A stretch of DNA of 64,000 bases from Flavobacterium xanthum (GTDB lineage Bacteria; Bacteroidota; Bacteroidia; Flavobacteriales; Flavobacteriaceae). The stretch is from positions 1 to 64,000 of the forward strand of contig NZ_FRBU01000015.1 of the NCBI RefSeq assembly GCF_900142695.1, given 5' to 3'. Positions 26,802 to 35,208 of this stretch are shown here, in pieces. The notes below the pieces were generated by a model. That model searched no databases. It saw only the letters and a list, made by a program, of their open reading frames with translations, and was not told the DNA's origin. Within the stretch, counting starts at the first letter, position 1, and the number at the start of each line of letters is the position of its first letter. The translations under genes were made by a program, and so were the position numbers.

Positions 26802-28355
26802 ATGGATAAAATAAAAATACTTTGGGTGGATGACGAAATCGACCTTTTGAAACCACATATATTATTTTTGGAGAAAAAAAATTACGAGGTAACTACTTGC
26901 AATAATGGACTTGATGCCATTACTATTTTTGAGGAAAACAATTTTGATATTGTGTTCTTGGACGAAAATATGCCTGGAATGAGCGGTTTAGAAACGTTAT
27001 CAGAGATGAAGGAGAAAAAATCTTCGGTTCCTATGATAATGATCACTAAAAGTGAGGAAGAATATATTATGGAGGAAGCCATAGGTTCTAAAATTGCTGA
27101 TTATTTGATCAAACCCGTGAACCCGAACCAAATTTTGTTGAGTTTGAAGAAAAATCTGGATCATTCCCGACTCATTTCGCAAAAAACAACTTTGGATTAT
27201 CAAAAGGAATTTAGAAAAATCACCATGGAAATGGCGATGGTGAATTCGTATGAAGACTGGATCGAATTGTATAAGAAATTAATTTTTTGGGAACTGGAAT
27301 TAGAGAATATCAATGATCAGAGTATGGTTCACATTTTGGAATCTCAAAAAACCGAAGCTAATTCCCAATTTGGTAAATTCATTGAGCGTAATTACGAGGA
27401 TTGGTTTGCACCAAAAGCAGAAAAGCCCATTCAATCGCATACTTTATTCAAAGAATTAGTCGTTCCTGAACTCAAGAAAAAAGACAAACCAATTTTATTT
27501 GTAGTAATTGATAACTTGCGCTATGACCAATGGAAGACCTTTGAAAGTGTGGTGGGCAATTACTACAAGCTGGAAAAAGAAGTGCCTTACTACTCTATTC
27601 TTCCTACGGCGACACAATATGCGAGAAACGCTATTTTCTCTGGTTTGACCCCGTTGGAAATGGAAAAACAGTTTCCGCAATATTGGAAAAATGATCCAGA
27701 AGAAGGCGGAAAGAATCTTTTTGAAGCAGAATTTTTAACAGCTCAATTGAAACGATTGGGCCTCAATATTAAAGAGGATTATTTTAAAATAACAAATCTT
27801 GCCGGTGGTAAAAAGCTAGTCGAAGGATTTAAAGCATTGAAAAATAATGACTTAGTGACTGTTGTATACAATTTTGTAGATATGCTTTCCCATGCAAAAA
27901 CAGAGATGGATGTCGTAAAAGAACTAGCCTCAGACGATAAAGCCTATCGATCACTTACCCTGAGCTGGTTTAAAAATTCCCCTTTGCTAGAAATTATCCA
28001 ACAAGCGCAAAAAATGGGATTCAAATTGATTTTGACTACCGATCATGGGACTATCAATGTTAAAAACCCATCCAAAGTCGTGGGTGATAAAAACACCAGC
28101 TTGAATTTACGTTATAAAACAGGCCGCAGTTTAACCTACGAACACAAAGATGTGTATGCGGTTAAAGAACCAAAAAATATTGGATTACCTACTATAAATA
28201 TGAGTAGTTCTTATATTTTTGCAAAAAATGATTTGTTTTTAGCCTACGTTAACAACTATAATCATTACGTGAGTTATTATAAAAATACCTATCAGCATGG
28301 GGGAATTTCATTAGAGGAAATGATTATCCCGTTTTTAGTTTTTAACCCGAAATAG
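26802..28355 (+). CDS. porX: PorX, response regulator with PglZ domain
   Basis: 517 residues. Residues 1-125 are a receiver domain with WVDDE near the start, the phospho-acceptor Asp54 in FLDENMPGMSG, and the conserved Lys in LIKP. A helical linker follows, then a PglZ/alkaline-phosphatase-superfamily domain (VVIDNLRYDQW, ILPTATQYARN, TTDHGT). This is the architecture of PorX, which regulates type IX secretion with the kinase PorY and cleaves oligonucleotides in vitro. PorY is not in the window. The frame runs five codons upstream to a TTG, but the ATG at 26802 (MDKIKILWVDD) fits. tsaE follows after 73 bp. Confidence 0.93.
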   Translation: MDKIKILWVDDEIDLLKPHILFLEKKNYEVTTCNNGLDAITIFEENNFDIVFLDENMPGMSGLETLSEMKEKKSSVPMIMITKSEEEYIMEEAIGSKIADYLIKPVNPNQILLSLKKNLDHSRLISQKTTLDYQKEFRKITMEMAMVNSYEDWIELYKKLIFWELELENINDQSMVHILESQKTEANSQFGKFIERNYEDWFAPKAEKPIQSHTLFKELVVPELKKKDKPILFVVIDNLRYDQWKTFESVVGNYYKLEKEVPYYSILPTATQYARNAIFSGLTPLEMEKQFPQYWKNDPEEGGKNLFEAEFLTAQLKRLGLNIKEDYFKITNLAGGKKLVEGFKALKNNDLVTVVYNFVDMLSHAKTEMDVVKELASDDKAYRSLTLSWFKNSPLLEIIQQAQKMGFKLILTTDHGTINVKNPSKVVGDKNTSLNLRYKTGRSLTYEHKDVYAVKEPKNIGLPTINMSSSYIFAKNDLFLAYVNNYNHYVSYYKNTYQHGGISLEEMIIPFLVFNPK

Positions 28356-28428
28356 AAAAAAGCAGTCCGTATCCGTTTTCAGTTTTTGGTGCCTCCCAGA
28401 ACTTTAAACTCTAAATAATTTTAAAAGC

Positions 28429-28836
28429 ATGAATATCATTTTTTCTATCGACCAACTCGAGGAAGTTGCTCAGCAAATTATAGCCAGTAATCCTAAAAAA
28501 GTAATCCTTTTTCATGGAGAAATGGGCGTTGGAAAAACGACTTTAATCAAGCAGTTGTGCAAAACGCTTGGGGTAACCGGAGCAACAAGCAGTCCAACCT
28601 TTTCTTTAGTTAATGAATACGAAACGGATGTAAATCAACTCATTTATCATTTTGATTTTTATAGACTGAATGATGAAGTAGAAGCATTAGATATGGGGAT
28701 TGATGATTACTTGTATTCCGGGAATTGGTGTTTTATTGAATGGGCAGAAAAGATTCCAAATTTGATTCCTGAGGCACATTCAGTACTTACCATTTCATCG
28801 CTTGCTGATGGAAAACGTTATTTACAATTAAGTTAA
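28429..28836 (+). CDS. tsaE: tRNA threonylcarbamoyladenosine ATPase TsaE
   Basis: P-loop ATPase needed, with TsaB and TsaD, for t6A37 tRNA modification. The Walker A is GEMGVGKTT (residues 30-38), followed by TSSPTFSLVNEY and the C-terminal FIEWAEKIP, which are family marks. 135 residues is normal. The Sua5/TsaC partner, which makes the threonylcarbamoyl-AMP, is at 40929-41549. The gene is followed after 10 bp by a GNAT gene. Confidence 0.95.
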   Translation: MNIIFSIDQLEEVAQQIIASNPKKVILFHGEMGVGKTTLIKQLCKTLGVTGATSSPTFSLVNEYETDVNQLIYHFDFYRLNDEVEALDMGIDDYLYSGNWCFIEWAEKIPNLIPEAHSVLTISSLADGKRYLQLS

Positions 28837-28846
28837 AAAGAGCCTC

Positions 28847-29323
28847 ATGAATGTAGAAAACAAAGTTGTAATTATTCCATTTTCAGTAGATTTAAAAGAG
28901 CCAATAAAAACATTAAATCTGGAATGGCTGAAAAAATATTTTAGGGTCGAACCCAAAGATGAAATTGTACTTTCAGATCCTCAAGGCCAAATTATAGACA
29001 AAGGTGGAATGATTTTTTATGCCCAATATAATGAGATTATTGTAGGCACTGTTTCTTTGATAAAAATTGACAATACGACTTTTGAATTGAGCAAAATGGC
29101 GGTTCAAGATGGTGTACAAGGTTTGGGCATCGGAAAAAAATTAATACTTCACTGCCTTGCTATTGCTAAAGAAAAAGGAATGGAGAAACTAATTTTATAT
29201 TCGAATAGGAAATTACTACCAGCCATTCATTTATACGAGAAATACGGTTTTTTAGAAGTGCCATTGGAAGGTGGTGTTTATGAAAGAGCCGACATAAAAA
29301 TGGAACGAACCATCCACCACTAA
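28847..29323 (+). CDS. GNAT-family N-acetyltransferase
   Basis: 158-residue acetyltransferase. The acetyl-CoA loop reads VQDGVQGLGIGKKL, a match to the Q/RxxGxG/A motif, and the C-terminal part LILYSNRKLLPAIHLYEKYGF is typical. It lies 10 bp behind tsaE and is likely co-transcribed. The substrate cannot be read from sequence. Confidence 0.88.
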   Translation: MNVENKVVIIPFSVDLKEPIKTLNLEWLKKYFRVEPKDEIVLSDPQGQIIDKGGMIFYAQYNEIIVGTVSLIKIDNTTFELSKMAVQDGVQGLGIGKKLILHCLAIAKEKGMEKLILYSNRKLLPAIHLYEKYGFLEVPLEGGVYERADIKMERTIHH

Positions 29324-29415
29324 TTTTATCAGGTACTAATGCGTTTACCAAAAATGCGATAAGTGCCTTTTATAAAACTTTTTGCGTAAATTGTACCCTT
29401 AATTTAACAACATCA

Positions 29416-30615
29416 ATGTCAATAACTATAACACCATTCACAAAACAACAACTATTACCGCAGGAGGAAAAATTGGAGATTGCAAGACAAAAAAGCGAAC
29501 TCTTTATTGGTATTCCAAAGGAAACGAGTCACCAAGAACGCCGTATTTGCCTTACTCCTGATGCGGTAAACTCGCTTACTTATCATGGACATCGGGTGAT
29601 GATAGAAGCAGGAGCGGGATTGAGTTCTAGTTATACTGATAAGGAATACAGTGATGCGGGTGCTGAAATGACTAATGACGCTAAAAAGGTATTTGGTTGT
29701 CCAATGATTTTGAAAGTAGAACCTGCAACTCTTGCAGAAATCGCCATGATGAATCCACAGACTATTCTTTTGTCAGCCATTCAGTTAAAAACCCGAAAAA
29801 AAACCTATTTTGAGGCTTTAAGCAAAAAGAAAATTACTGCATTAGCTTTTGAATATATTAAGGATGAAGACGGAACCTATCCTGCTGTTAAATCATTAAG
29901 CGAAATTGCTGGAACTGCCTCCATACTAATTGCAGCCGAGCTAATGATTACCAATGAATTTGGAAAAGGGTTATTATTTGGTAATATTACTGGTGTCCCT
30001 CCTACAGATGTGGTAATTCTAGGAGCAGGAACTGTAGGTGAATTTGCTGCCAAAACGGCTATTGGATTAGGAGCTTCTGTAAAAGTTTTTGACAATTCCA
30101 TCACTAAATTGCGAAGACTACAAAACAATTTAAACCAAAGAATTTTTACTTCAACCATTCAACCAAAAGCATTACTAAAAGCACTCAGAAGGTGTGACGT
30201 CGCTATAGGTGCCATGCGTGGCAAGGATCGTTGTCCTGTAATAGTAACAGAAACGATGGTCGAGCACATGAAAAACGGAGCCGTAATTGTAGATGTGAGT
30301 ATTGATACCGGCGGTTGTTTTGAAACTTCAGAAGTGACTTCGCATGAAAAACCAACCTTCATCAAAAACAATGTGTTGCATTACTGCGTGCCCAATATTC
30401 CTTCCCGATATTCTAAAACTGCTTCGTTGTCCATAAGCAATATTATTTCCCCTTACTTAATGAAAATTGCAGAGGATGGCGGTATAGAAAGTGCCATCCG
30501 TTGTGATAAAGGATTAAAAAATGGGGTCTATATGTACCACGGAATCTTGACAAATAGTGCCATCGGTGATTGGTTCGATTTACCGTATAACGATATCAAT
30601 TTAATTGTTTTTTAA
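29416..30615 (+). CDS. ald: Alanine dehydrogenase
   Basis: NAD-dependent interconversion of alanine and pyruvate with ammonia. The sequence has the AlaDH/PNT N-terminal domain (IGIPKETSHQERRICLTPDA), the NAD-binding VVILGAGTVGEFAAKTA, and VIVDVSIDTGGCFETS. It has about 20 more N-terminal residues than B. subtilis Ald, as flavobacterial forms do. It could use a related amino acid, but the domain order is that of Ald. A DUF4258-like membrane protein gene follows after 36 bp. Confidence 0.9.
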   Translation: MSITITPFTKQQLLPQEEKLEIARQKSELFIGIPKETSHQERRICLTPDAVNSLTYHGHRVMIEAGAGLSSSYTDKEYSDAGAEMTNDAKKVFGCPMILKVEPATLAEIAMMNPQTILLSAIQLKTRKKTYFEALSKKKITALAFEYIKDEDGTYPAVKSLSEIAGTASILIAAELMITNEFGKGLLFGNITGVPPTDVVILGAGTVGEFAAKTAIGLGASVKVFDNSITKLRRLQNNLNQRIFTSTIQPKALLKALRRCDVAIGAMRGKDRCPVIVTETMVEHMKNGAVIVDVSIDTGGCFETSEVTSHEKPTFIKNNVLHYCVPNIPSRYSKTASLSISNIISPYLMKIAEDGGIESAIRCDKGLKNGVYMYHGILTNSAIGDWFDLPYNDINLIVF

Positions 30616-30651
30616 GAAAACTTTCAGTTACCTTTGCTAAAAATATAATTC

Positions 30652-31026
30652 ATGAAGTTTATACACCGTTTTGCCTATTATTTGGTAGGTTTAGTAATAG
30701 GACTTTTCTTTGTTGCTTTGGTTTTTAGTGGCAAAGATACCCGTTGTAATTATTTTCCAAACGCTAGAGTACTAAATGATTTGAGGAATAAACCCTTTTA
30801 CTATTCCGATCAAGCTTCTTTGATTTTAGCTGAAAAATGGATTGACACTGCCGATATAAAGAATACATTACAATTTGGAGATATCGATTTTGATAAAAGT
30901 AACGTTGTCCTAAAAAAAGGAAAACTGTACGTCATTGAAGGTAAAACAATTAAGAATCAAGAGGTGACTTTAAAAGTAATTAATTATGCTGACAAAGCCA
31001 TTTTAGAAGAAATCATCAAAAAGTAA
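30652..31026 (+). CDS. Small membrane-anchored protein, DUF4258-like
   Basis: 124 residues: one membrane helix near the N-terminus (about residues 8-27), then a short soluble alpha/beta domain (PFYYSDQASLILAEKWIDT, then GKLYVIEGKTIKNQEVTLKV). The soluble part has the pattern of DUF4258, but I assign this by general shape only. Function unknown. It follows alanine dehydrogenase and probably shares its transcript. Confidence 0.8.
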   Translation: MKFIHRFAYYLVGLVIGLFFVALVFSGKDTRCNYFPNARVLNDLRNKPFYYSDQASLILAEKWIDTADIKNTLQFGDIDFDKSNVVLKKGKLYVIEGKTIKNQEVTLKVINYADKAILEEIIKK

Positions 31027-31032
31027 ATCCAG

Positions 31033-31062
31033 AAATCAGTCCTAATTATAAGCTGATTTTTC
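31033..31062 (+). terminator. Hairpin behind the DUF4258-like gene
   Basis: AAATCAG pairs with CTGATTT across a 13-bp loop and is followed by TTTCT, 7 bp past the stop codon. A weak intrinsic terminator. Confidence 0.45.
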
Positions 31063-31080
31063 TAGTACTCCCCCTGAGAA

Positions 31081-31189
31081 TTTGGGCGTGCCCCTGCGTA
31101 AAAACTTCGGGTCCTGCTGTCCGCTCCCGCTTTTTTTTCGAGGCAAAAAAGCCTCTCAAAAAAGAGCTCCACTGCCATCACTCACGCAG
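31081..31189 (-). repeat. Structured intergenic element, copy B
   Basis: Inverted relative to copy A. On the minus strand it begins TGCGTGAGTGATGGCAGTGG and ends GGGGCACGCCCAAA. The inner stem is different (GAGGC-AAAAAA-GCCTC at 31140-31155 on the plus strand), but the outer blocks match copy A, including ACAGCAGGACCC, CGAAGTTT and the GGGC(A/G)(T/C)GCCC palindrome. It sits between convergent genes. Confidence 0.75.
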
Positions 31190-31402
31190 AACAATACACA
31201 AGGAGACGTAATTTTTAAACTAAACATAGAGGCTAAGCATTTTTCTGATTTAGTTTTCAAATTAAAATCTGTAACATTAAATCCGTACCTCTAAATAGGT
31301 CTTGAAAATTAATGCAATTTTCAGCAAAATATCTTTTTTAGTCGATAAAGCAACAGGAACTAAAAGCACAAAGTTTTAGGCTCTTGTGGTGACTACTGAA
31401 AA
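31190..31402. other. Gene-free stretch before ung stop
   Basis: No credible gene. A plus-strand frame running out of copy B to 31294 has no family resemblance and is read as non-coding. Confidence 0.5.
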
Positions 31403-32083
31403 TTATTCTACTGAAATCCAATCAATTAATGCTTTATTATGCTGTTTTAAATAAGCATTTGTTTTACTAAAATGCTTATTACCAAACCATTTTCCTTGAT
31501 TCGCACTCAATGGCGATGGATGTCCGGACTCCAAAACTAAATGTTTATTTCGGTCTATTCTAAGTCCTTTTTTATGGGCAAAATTCCCCCATAACAAGAA
31601 AACAACTTGTTCGGTTTCCTCAGAAATTTTCTGGATAACAGCGTCAGTAAAAAGATTCCATTTTAAATGTTTATGACTGTTTGCTGTGTCTTCCCTAACT
31701 GTTAGCGAAGCATTCAACAATAAAACTCCTTGTTTTGCCCAAGATTCCAAATTTCCAGAACTGGGCAGGAAAATTGTTCCATAATCATCGCTTAATTCTC
31801 TAAAAATATTACGTAAAGAAGGTGGAATTCGGACATCATTATTTACCGAAAAGCACAAACCATTGGCTTCGCCTTTTCCATGATAAGGATCCTGACCAAT
31901 GATGACCACTTTTAAATCATTAAAATTACAATAATTAAAAGCGGAAAAAATCAAGTCTTGAGGAGGATAACAGGTATAATTTTTATATTCTTCACCCACA
32001 GATTCCATTAAATCATAAAAATAAGGCTGCTGGATTTCATCTGACAAAATATTTTGCCATTCGGGATTAAGATTGATTTGCAT
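31403..32083 (-). CDS. ung: Uracil-DNA glycosylase, family 1
   Basis: Removes uracil from DNA as the first step of base excision repair. The water-activating loop GQDPYHG (Asp65 is catalytic) and the Leu-loop region HPSPLSANQG are clear, and 226 residues is normal for the family. It is divergent from the mutS2-like gene and converges on the gene-free stretch with element copy B. Confidence 0.97.
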   Translation of the reverse strand: MQINLNPEWQNILSDEIQQPYFYDLMESVGEEYKNYTCYPPQDLIFSAFNYCNFNDLKVVIIGQDPYHGKGEANGLCFSVNNDVRIPPSLRNIFRELSDDYGTIFLPSSGNLESWAKQGVLLLNASLTVREDTANSHKHLKWNLFTDAVIQKISEETEQVVFLLWGNFAHKKGLRIDRNKHLVLESGHPSPLSANQGKWFGNKHFSKTNAYLKQHNKALIDWISVE

Positions 32084-32220
32084 AAATAATTATTATTTTA
32101 CAAAGATACACAGAGTAATAAAAGAGATGCGTGGTAATTACATTTTTTAATTCCTAAAAAACGATCCTAAACATTCATTAATTCTTTGTGAATGACTGTT
32201 AAATAGTCTTAACTATTAAC

Positions 32221-32228
32221 TATTTTTG
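32221..32228 (+). promoter_or_regulatory. Predicted -7 element, TATTTTTG
   Basis: Exact TAnnTTTG match 23 bp before the mutS2-like ATG. No TTG at the usual -33 distance. Confidence 0.4.
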
Positions 32229-32251
32229 TCTAAAAAAGAATTTACAGATAA

Positions 32252-34420
32252 ATGATATCCATCACCGAAAAAACATTACAAGATTTACAATTCCCAACTG
32301 TTCTAGAAACGATTTCGGCAATTTGTAATACCGATATTGGCAAACAGAAAGCGCTTGAAATAACACCCTTTAAAGATAAAGAAACCTTGATGCAAGCCTT
32401 AATGCAAACATCAGAATATGTTTCCTCTTTTCAAAACAACAATGCAATCCCCAATCATGGTTTCGATGCTATTACGCACGAAATTAGATTTCTCGCCATT
32501 GAGGATAGTTTCCTTGAAGTGGGAAGCTTTAGAAAAATAGCTACTTTGTCCTCGACGGTCAATTTCCTATTGACCTATTTCAAAAAATTTGAAGATTATT
32601 ATCCAAATTTAAATGCTAGAGCTTTACAGGTTGAATTTACCAAAGACATAATTGTCATGGTAGATGAAATTGTTGATAAATATGGCGAAATAAAAGACAA
32701 TGCCTCTCCAGATTTGTTGAACATTCGTCGCAGTATGAATGCGGTGCGAGGAAAAGTCAATCAGAGTTTTGGAACCGCCTTAGCGCAATACAATGCCTTA
32801 GGATATCTAGATGATATCAAAGAGAGTTTTGTTCAAAACCGCAGAGTATTGGCGGTATTAGCAATGTATCGACGCAAAGTAAAAGGATCGATTTTAGGCA
32901 GCTCTAAAACAGGAAGTATTGCTTATATCGAACCTGAAGCCACACTGAATTATTCCAGAGAACTTAGCAATTTAGAATATGAAGAAAAAGAGGAAATTAC
33001 AAGAATTTTAAAACAATTATCAAATTATATACGCCCCTATTTACCGTTGCTAATCAAATACCAAGACTTCTTGAGTGATGTTGATGTAATTGCTGCCAAA
33101 GCTAAATATGCAAATCGAATCAATGGAATTTTACCTGCAATTACAGAGAACAGAAGGTTGTATTTTAGAGAGGCGTTCCACCCTATTTTACTTTTGAACA
33201 ACAAGCTAAAAAATGAAATCACACATCCACAAACGATTGAATTGAGCCAGGAAAACAGAATCATTGTAATTTCTGGTCCTAATGCTGGTGGAAAAACCAT
33301 ATCGTTAAAAACCGTGGGATTATTACAATTGATGTTACAATCTGGTATGTTAATTCCAGTTCATGAACGCAGTGAAACATTCTTATTCGATCGAATACTT
33401 ACAGATATTGGAGACAATCAATCTATTGAAAATCATCTAAGTACATACAGTTACCGATTAAAGAATATGAACTACTTTTTAAAGAAGTGTAACAAAAAAA
33501 CCATGTTCCTAATTGATGAGTTTGGTACCGGTTCTGATCCTGAATTGGGTGGTGCATTGGCCGAAATTTTCTTGGAAGAATTCTACCATCGGGAAGCTTT
33601 CGGGATTATTACAACGCATTATTCAAATTTAAAAATATTAGCTAATGAACTGCCTTTTGCTACCAACGCCAACATGCTCTTTGATGAAAAGTCATTAGAA
33701 CCTATGTACAAATTAGCTTTGGGACAAGCGGGAAGTTCATTTACATTTGAAGTAGCCTTAAAAAATGGAATTCCATTCGGATTGATAAATCGAGCCAAAA
33801 AGAAGATTGAAGTTGGAAAAGTACGTTTCGATAAAACAATTGCCACGCTACAAAAAGAACGTTCAAAAATGGAGAAAACTTCTCAAACGCTAAAAGAGGA
33901 AGAAACTAAAGCGCGCGAAGAAGGCAAGAAAATGGAAACCATAAATGTAAAAATTAAACAAAAACTCGAAAGCTATCAGGAATTGTATGATAGTAATCAG
34001 AAAACGATTTATATAGGTACTAAAATAGAGGATATTGCAGAGAAATATTTCAACAATAAGAACAAGAAGGAATTACTTGGCGAATTTTTAAAAATAATTG
34101 AAATAGAAAATTCAAAACGCAAAAAAGCTTCAACTAAAGAGAGCAAAGCATTAATAGAAAAGAAGAAAGAAGTCATTCAAGAAGTGACTATTCAAGTTGA
34201 AGAAATTAGAAAAGAGAAGAAGGAAAAGAAACTAAAAGTAGTGGTTGAAAAACCTAAACACATTCTAAAAGTAGGTGATCGCGTGCGCATGTTTGATGGA
34301 AAAGCAGTAGGAACCCTTGATGCGATAGAGAAAAATAAAGCAACGGTAAACTATGGCGTATTCACTTCAAAAGTAAGTCTTGAAGCGCTGGAGTTTGTTG
34401 AGGCTGGTAAAAGTAAATAA
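32252..34420 (+). CDS. MutS2-like ATPase without Smr domain
   Basis: 722 residues. The N-terminal half has the MutS core and lever helices, then the ATPase with Walker A SGPNAGGKTISLKTVG and Walker B FLIDEFGTGSDPE, then a charged coiled coil (about residues 525-640), then a small C-terminal beta domain (VGDRVRMFDGKAVGTLDAIE). Classical MutS2 ends with an Smr nuclease domain, which is absent here, and the mismatch-recognition domain I of MutS is also absent. A role in recombination control or in ribosome rescue, both described for MutS2, is possible. Follows its own promoter. Confidence 0.88.
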   Translation: MISITEKTLQDLQFPTVLETISAICNTDIGKQKALEITPFKDKETLMQALMQTSEYVSSFQNNNAIPNHGFDAITHEIRFLAIEDSFLEVGSFRKIATLSSTVNFLLTYFKKFEDYYPNLNARALQVEFTKDIIVMVDEIVDKYGEIKDNASPDLLNIRRSMNAVRGKVNQSFGTALAQYNALGYLDDIKESFVQNRRVLAVLAMYRRKVKGSILGSSKTGSIAYIEPEATLNYSRELSNLEYEEKEEITRILKQLSNYIRPYLPLLIKYQDFLSDVDVIAAKAKYANRINGILPAITENRRLYFREAFHPILLLNNKLKNEITHPQTIELSQENRIIVISGPNAGGKTISLKTVGLLQLMLQSGMLIPVHERSETFLFDRILTDIGDNQSIENHLSTYSYRLKNMNYFLKKCNKKTMFLIDEFGTGSDPELGGALAEIFLEEFYHREAFGIITTHYSNLKILANELPFATNANMLFDEKSLEPMYKLALGQAGSSFTFEVALKNGIPFGLINRAKKKIEVGKVRFDKTIATLQKERSKMEKTSQTLKEEETKAREEGKKMETINVKIKQKLESYQELYDSNQKTIYIGTKIEDIAEKYFNNKNKKELLGEFLKIIEIENSKRKKASTKESKALIEKKKEVIQEVTIQVEEIRKEKKEKKLKVVVEKPKHILKVGDRVRMFDGKAVGTLDAIEKNKATVNYGVFTSKVSLEALEFVEAGKSK

Positions 34421-34515
34421 GGCACCCTAGGAACGAATCAATCGCACTAACAAGAGTTATGATAGGAGTAATTAGAATAGAAATCCAATTTCTTGTATAC
34501 TTCAACTTAAAATAT

Positions 34516-34932
34516 ATGGATAAATTACCTAAACATAAAAAAATAATCCTGTTTGATGGCCTGTGCAATTTGTGTGATACAGCGGTGCAATTTATAATTA
34601 AGCATGACCAAAAAGATATTTTTAGATTTGTATCCTTGCAATCTGATTTAGGACAAGAAATTACTAAACATTTAGGAATTGACACTCATAAAACAGACAG
34701 TATTATTTTGTATCAGCCTGGTTTTGCCTATTATTATAAGTCGGAAGCTGCACTGGAAATTGCTAAAAATTTAGGTGGAATATTTTATTTTGCCAATCTC
34801 TTTTCTATATTACCGGTATCATTTAACAACTATATTTATGATTATATTGCAAAAAACCGTTACAAATGGTATGGTAAAAAGGACCACTGCATGATTCCCA
34901 CCAAGGAGTTGCAAGCCAAATTTTTAGAATAA
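34516..34932 (+). CDS. DCC-family thiol-disulfide oxidoreductase-like protein (DUF393)
   Basis: 138 residues. The name-giving motif reads FDGLCNLCD with Asp14, Cys17 and Cys20, and KSEAALEIAKNLGG is the second conserved block. The fold is thioredoxin-like, with the CxxC likely redox active, though no substrate is known. An upstream extension of 19 codons is open, but the ATG at 34516 (MDKLPKHKK) fits family starts. It follows the mutS2-like gene after 95 bp. Confidence 0.87.
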   Translation: MDKLPKHKKIILFDGLCNLCDTAVQFIIKHDQKDIFRFVSLQSDLGQEITKHLGIDTHKTDSIILYQPGFAYYYKSEAALEIAKNLGGIFYFANLFSILPVSFNNYIYDYIAKNRYKWYGKKDHCMIPTKELQAKFLE

Positions 34933-34942
34933 ACGACCGAGC

Positions 34943-34956
34943 ATGATATTTATCAT
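34943..34956. promoter_or_regulatory. FNR/CRP-type box upstream of a small membrane protein
   Basis: The inverted repeat CATGATA-TT-TATCATG (34942-34957) contains TGAT-ATTT-ATCA, the core of FNR-type operators. Its centre is about 42 bp upstream of the predicted transcription start near 34992, the class II activator position. The promoter's -33 region lacks TTG, as expected of an activator-dependent promoter. Confidence 0.55.
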
Positions 34957-34978
34957 GACTTTTATTTATTATCAATAC

Positions 34979-34986
34979 TATATTTG
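34979..34986 (+). promoter_or_regulatory. Predicted -7 element, TATATTTG
   Basis: Exact TAnnTTTG match, 27 bp upstream of the ATG at 35014, with no TTG at -33. Paired with the FNR-type box above. Confidence 0.5.
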
Positions 34987-35013
34987 GCCCAACTTAAAAT
35001 AAATAAATAAATC

Positions 35014-35145
35014 ATGAAAGACACTACACTTTTTTCTTGGGATAACGGAACTTTTATAATGGTTGTCGTATTCGGTTTAGTAATCGTTGGAATCGTTTCT
35101 GCCGTTTTTATTATGATGAATTCTGATAAAAAAATAAAAAAATAG
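35014..35145 (+). CDS. 43-residue single-pass membrane protein
   Basis: Short gene: polar start MKDTTLFSWDNGTF, one hydrophobic helix of about 20 residues (residues 15-35, Val/Ile/Gly rich), and a lysine-rich end, so N-terminus outside and C-terminus inside by the positive-inside rule. It has its own -7 element and an FNR-type box, and a strong hairpin follows. Small proteins of this size often attach to respiratory oxidases, but there is no such complex here and I do not recognise the family. Coding status rests on promoter, composition and the terminator 7 bp behind it. Confidence 0.65.
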   Translation: MKDTTLFSWDNGTFIMVVVFGLVIVGIVSAVFIMMNSDKKIKK

Positions 35146-35152
35146 CAAAAAA

Positions 35153-35182
35153 AAGAGGATGACCAATTTTGGACATCCTCTT
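35153..35182. terminator. Two-way terminator between the small membrane gene and ettA
   Basis: The arms AAGAGGATG (35153-35161) and CATCCTCTT (35174-35182) pair perfectly, with an inner CCA/TGG extension. An A-run precedes it, giving a T-run on the minus strand, so it is strongest as the ettA terminator. Confidence 0.75.
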
Positions 35183-35208
35183 GCTATTATTACGCTAGGC
35201 AGAAGAAA

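Noticed and set aside
31082..31294. A 70-residue plus-strand frame starting in copy B
   Set aside because: Same reason: it begins within the repeat element, and the rest has no protein-like pattern.
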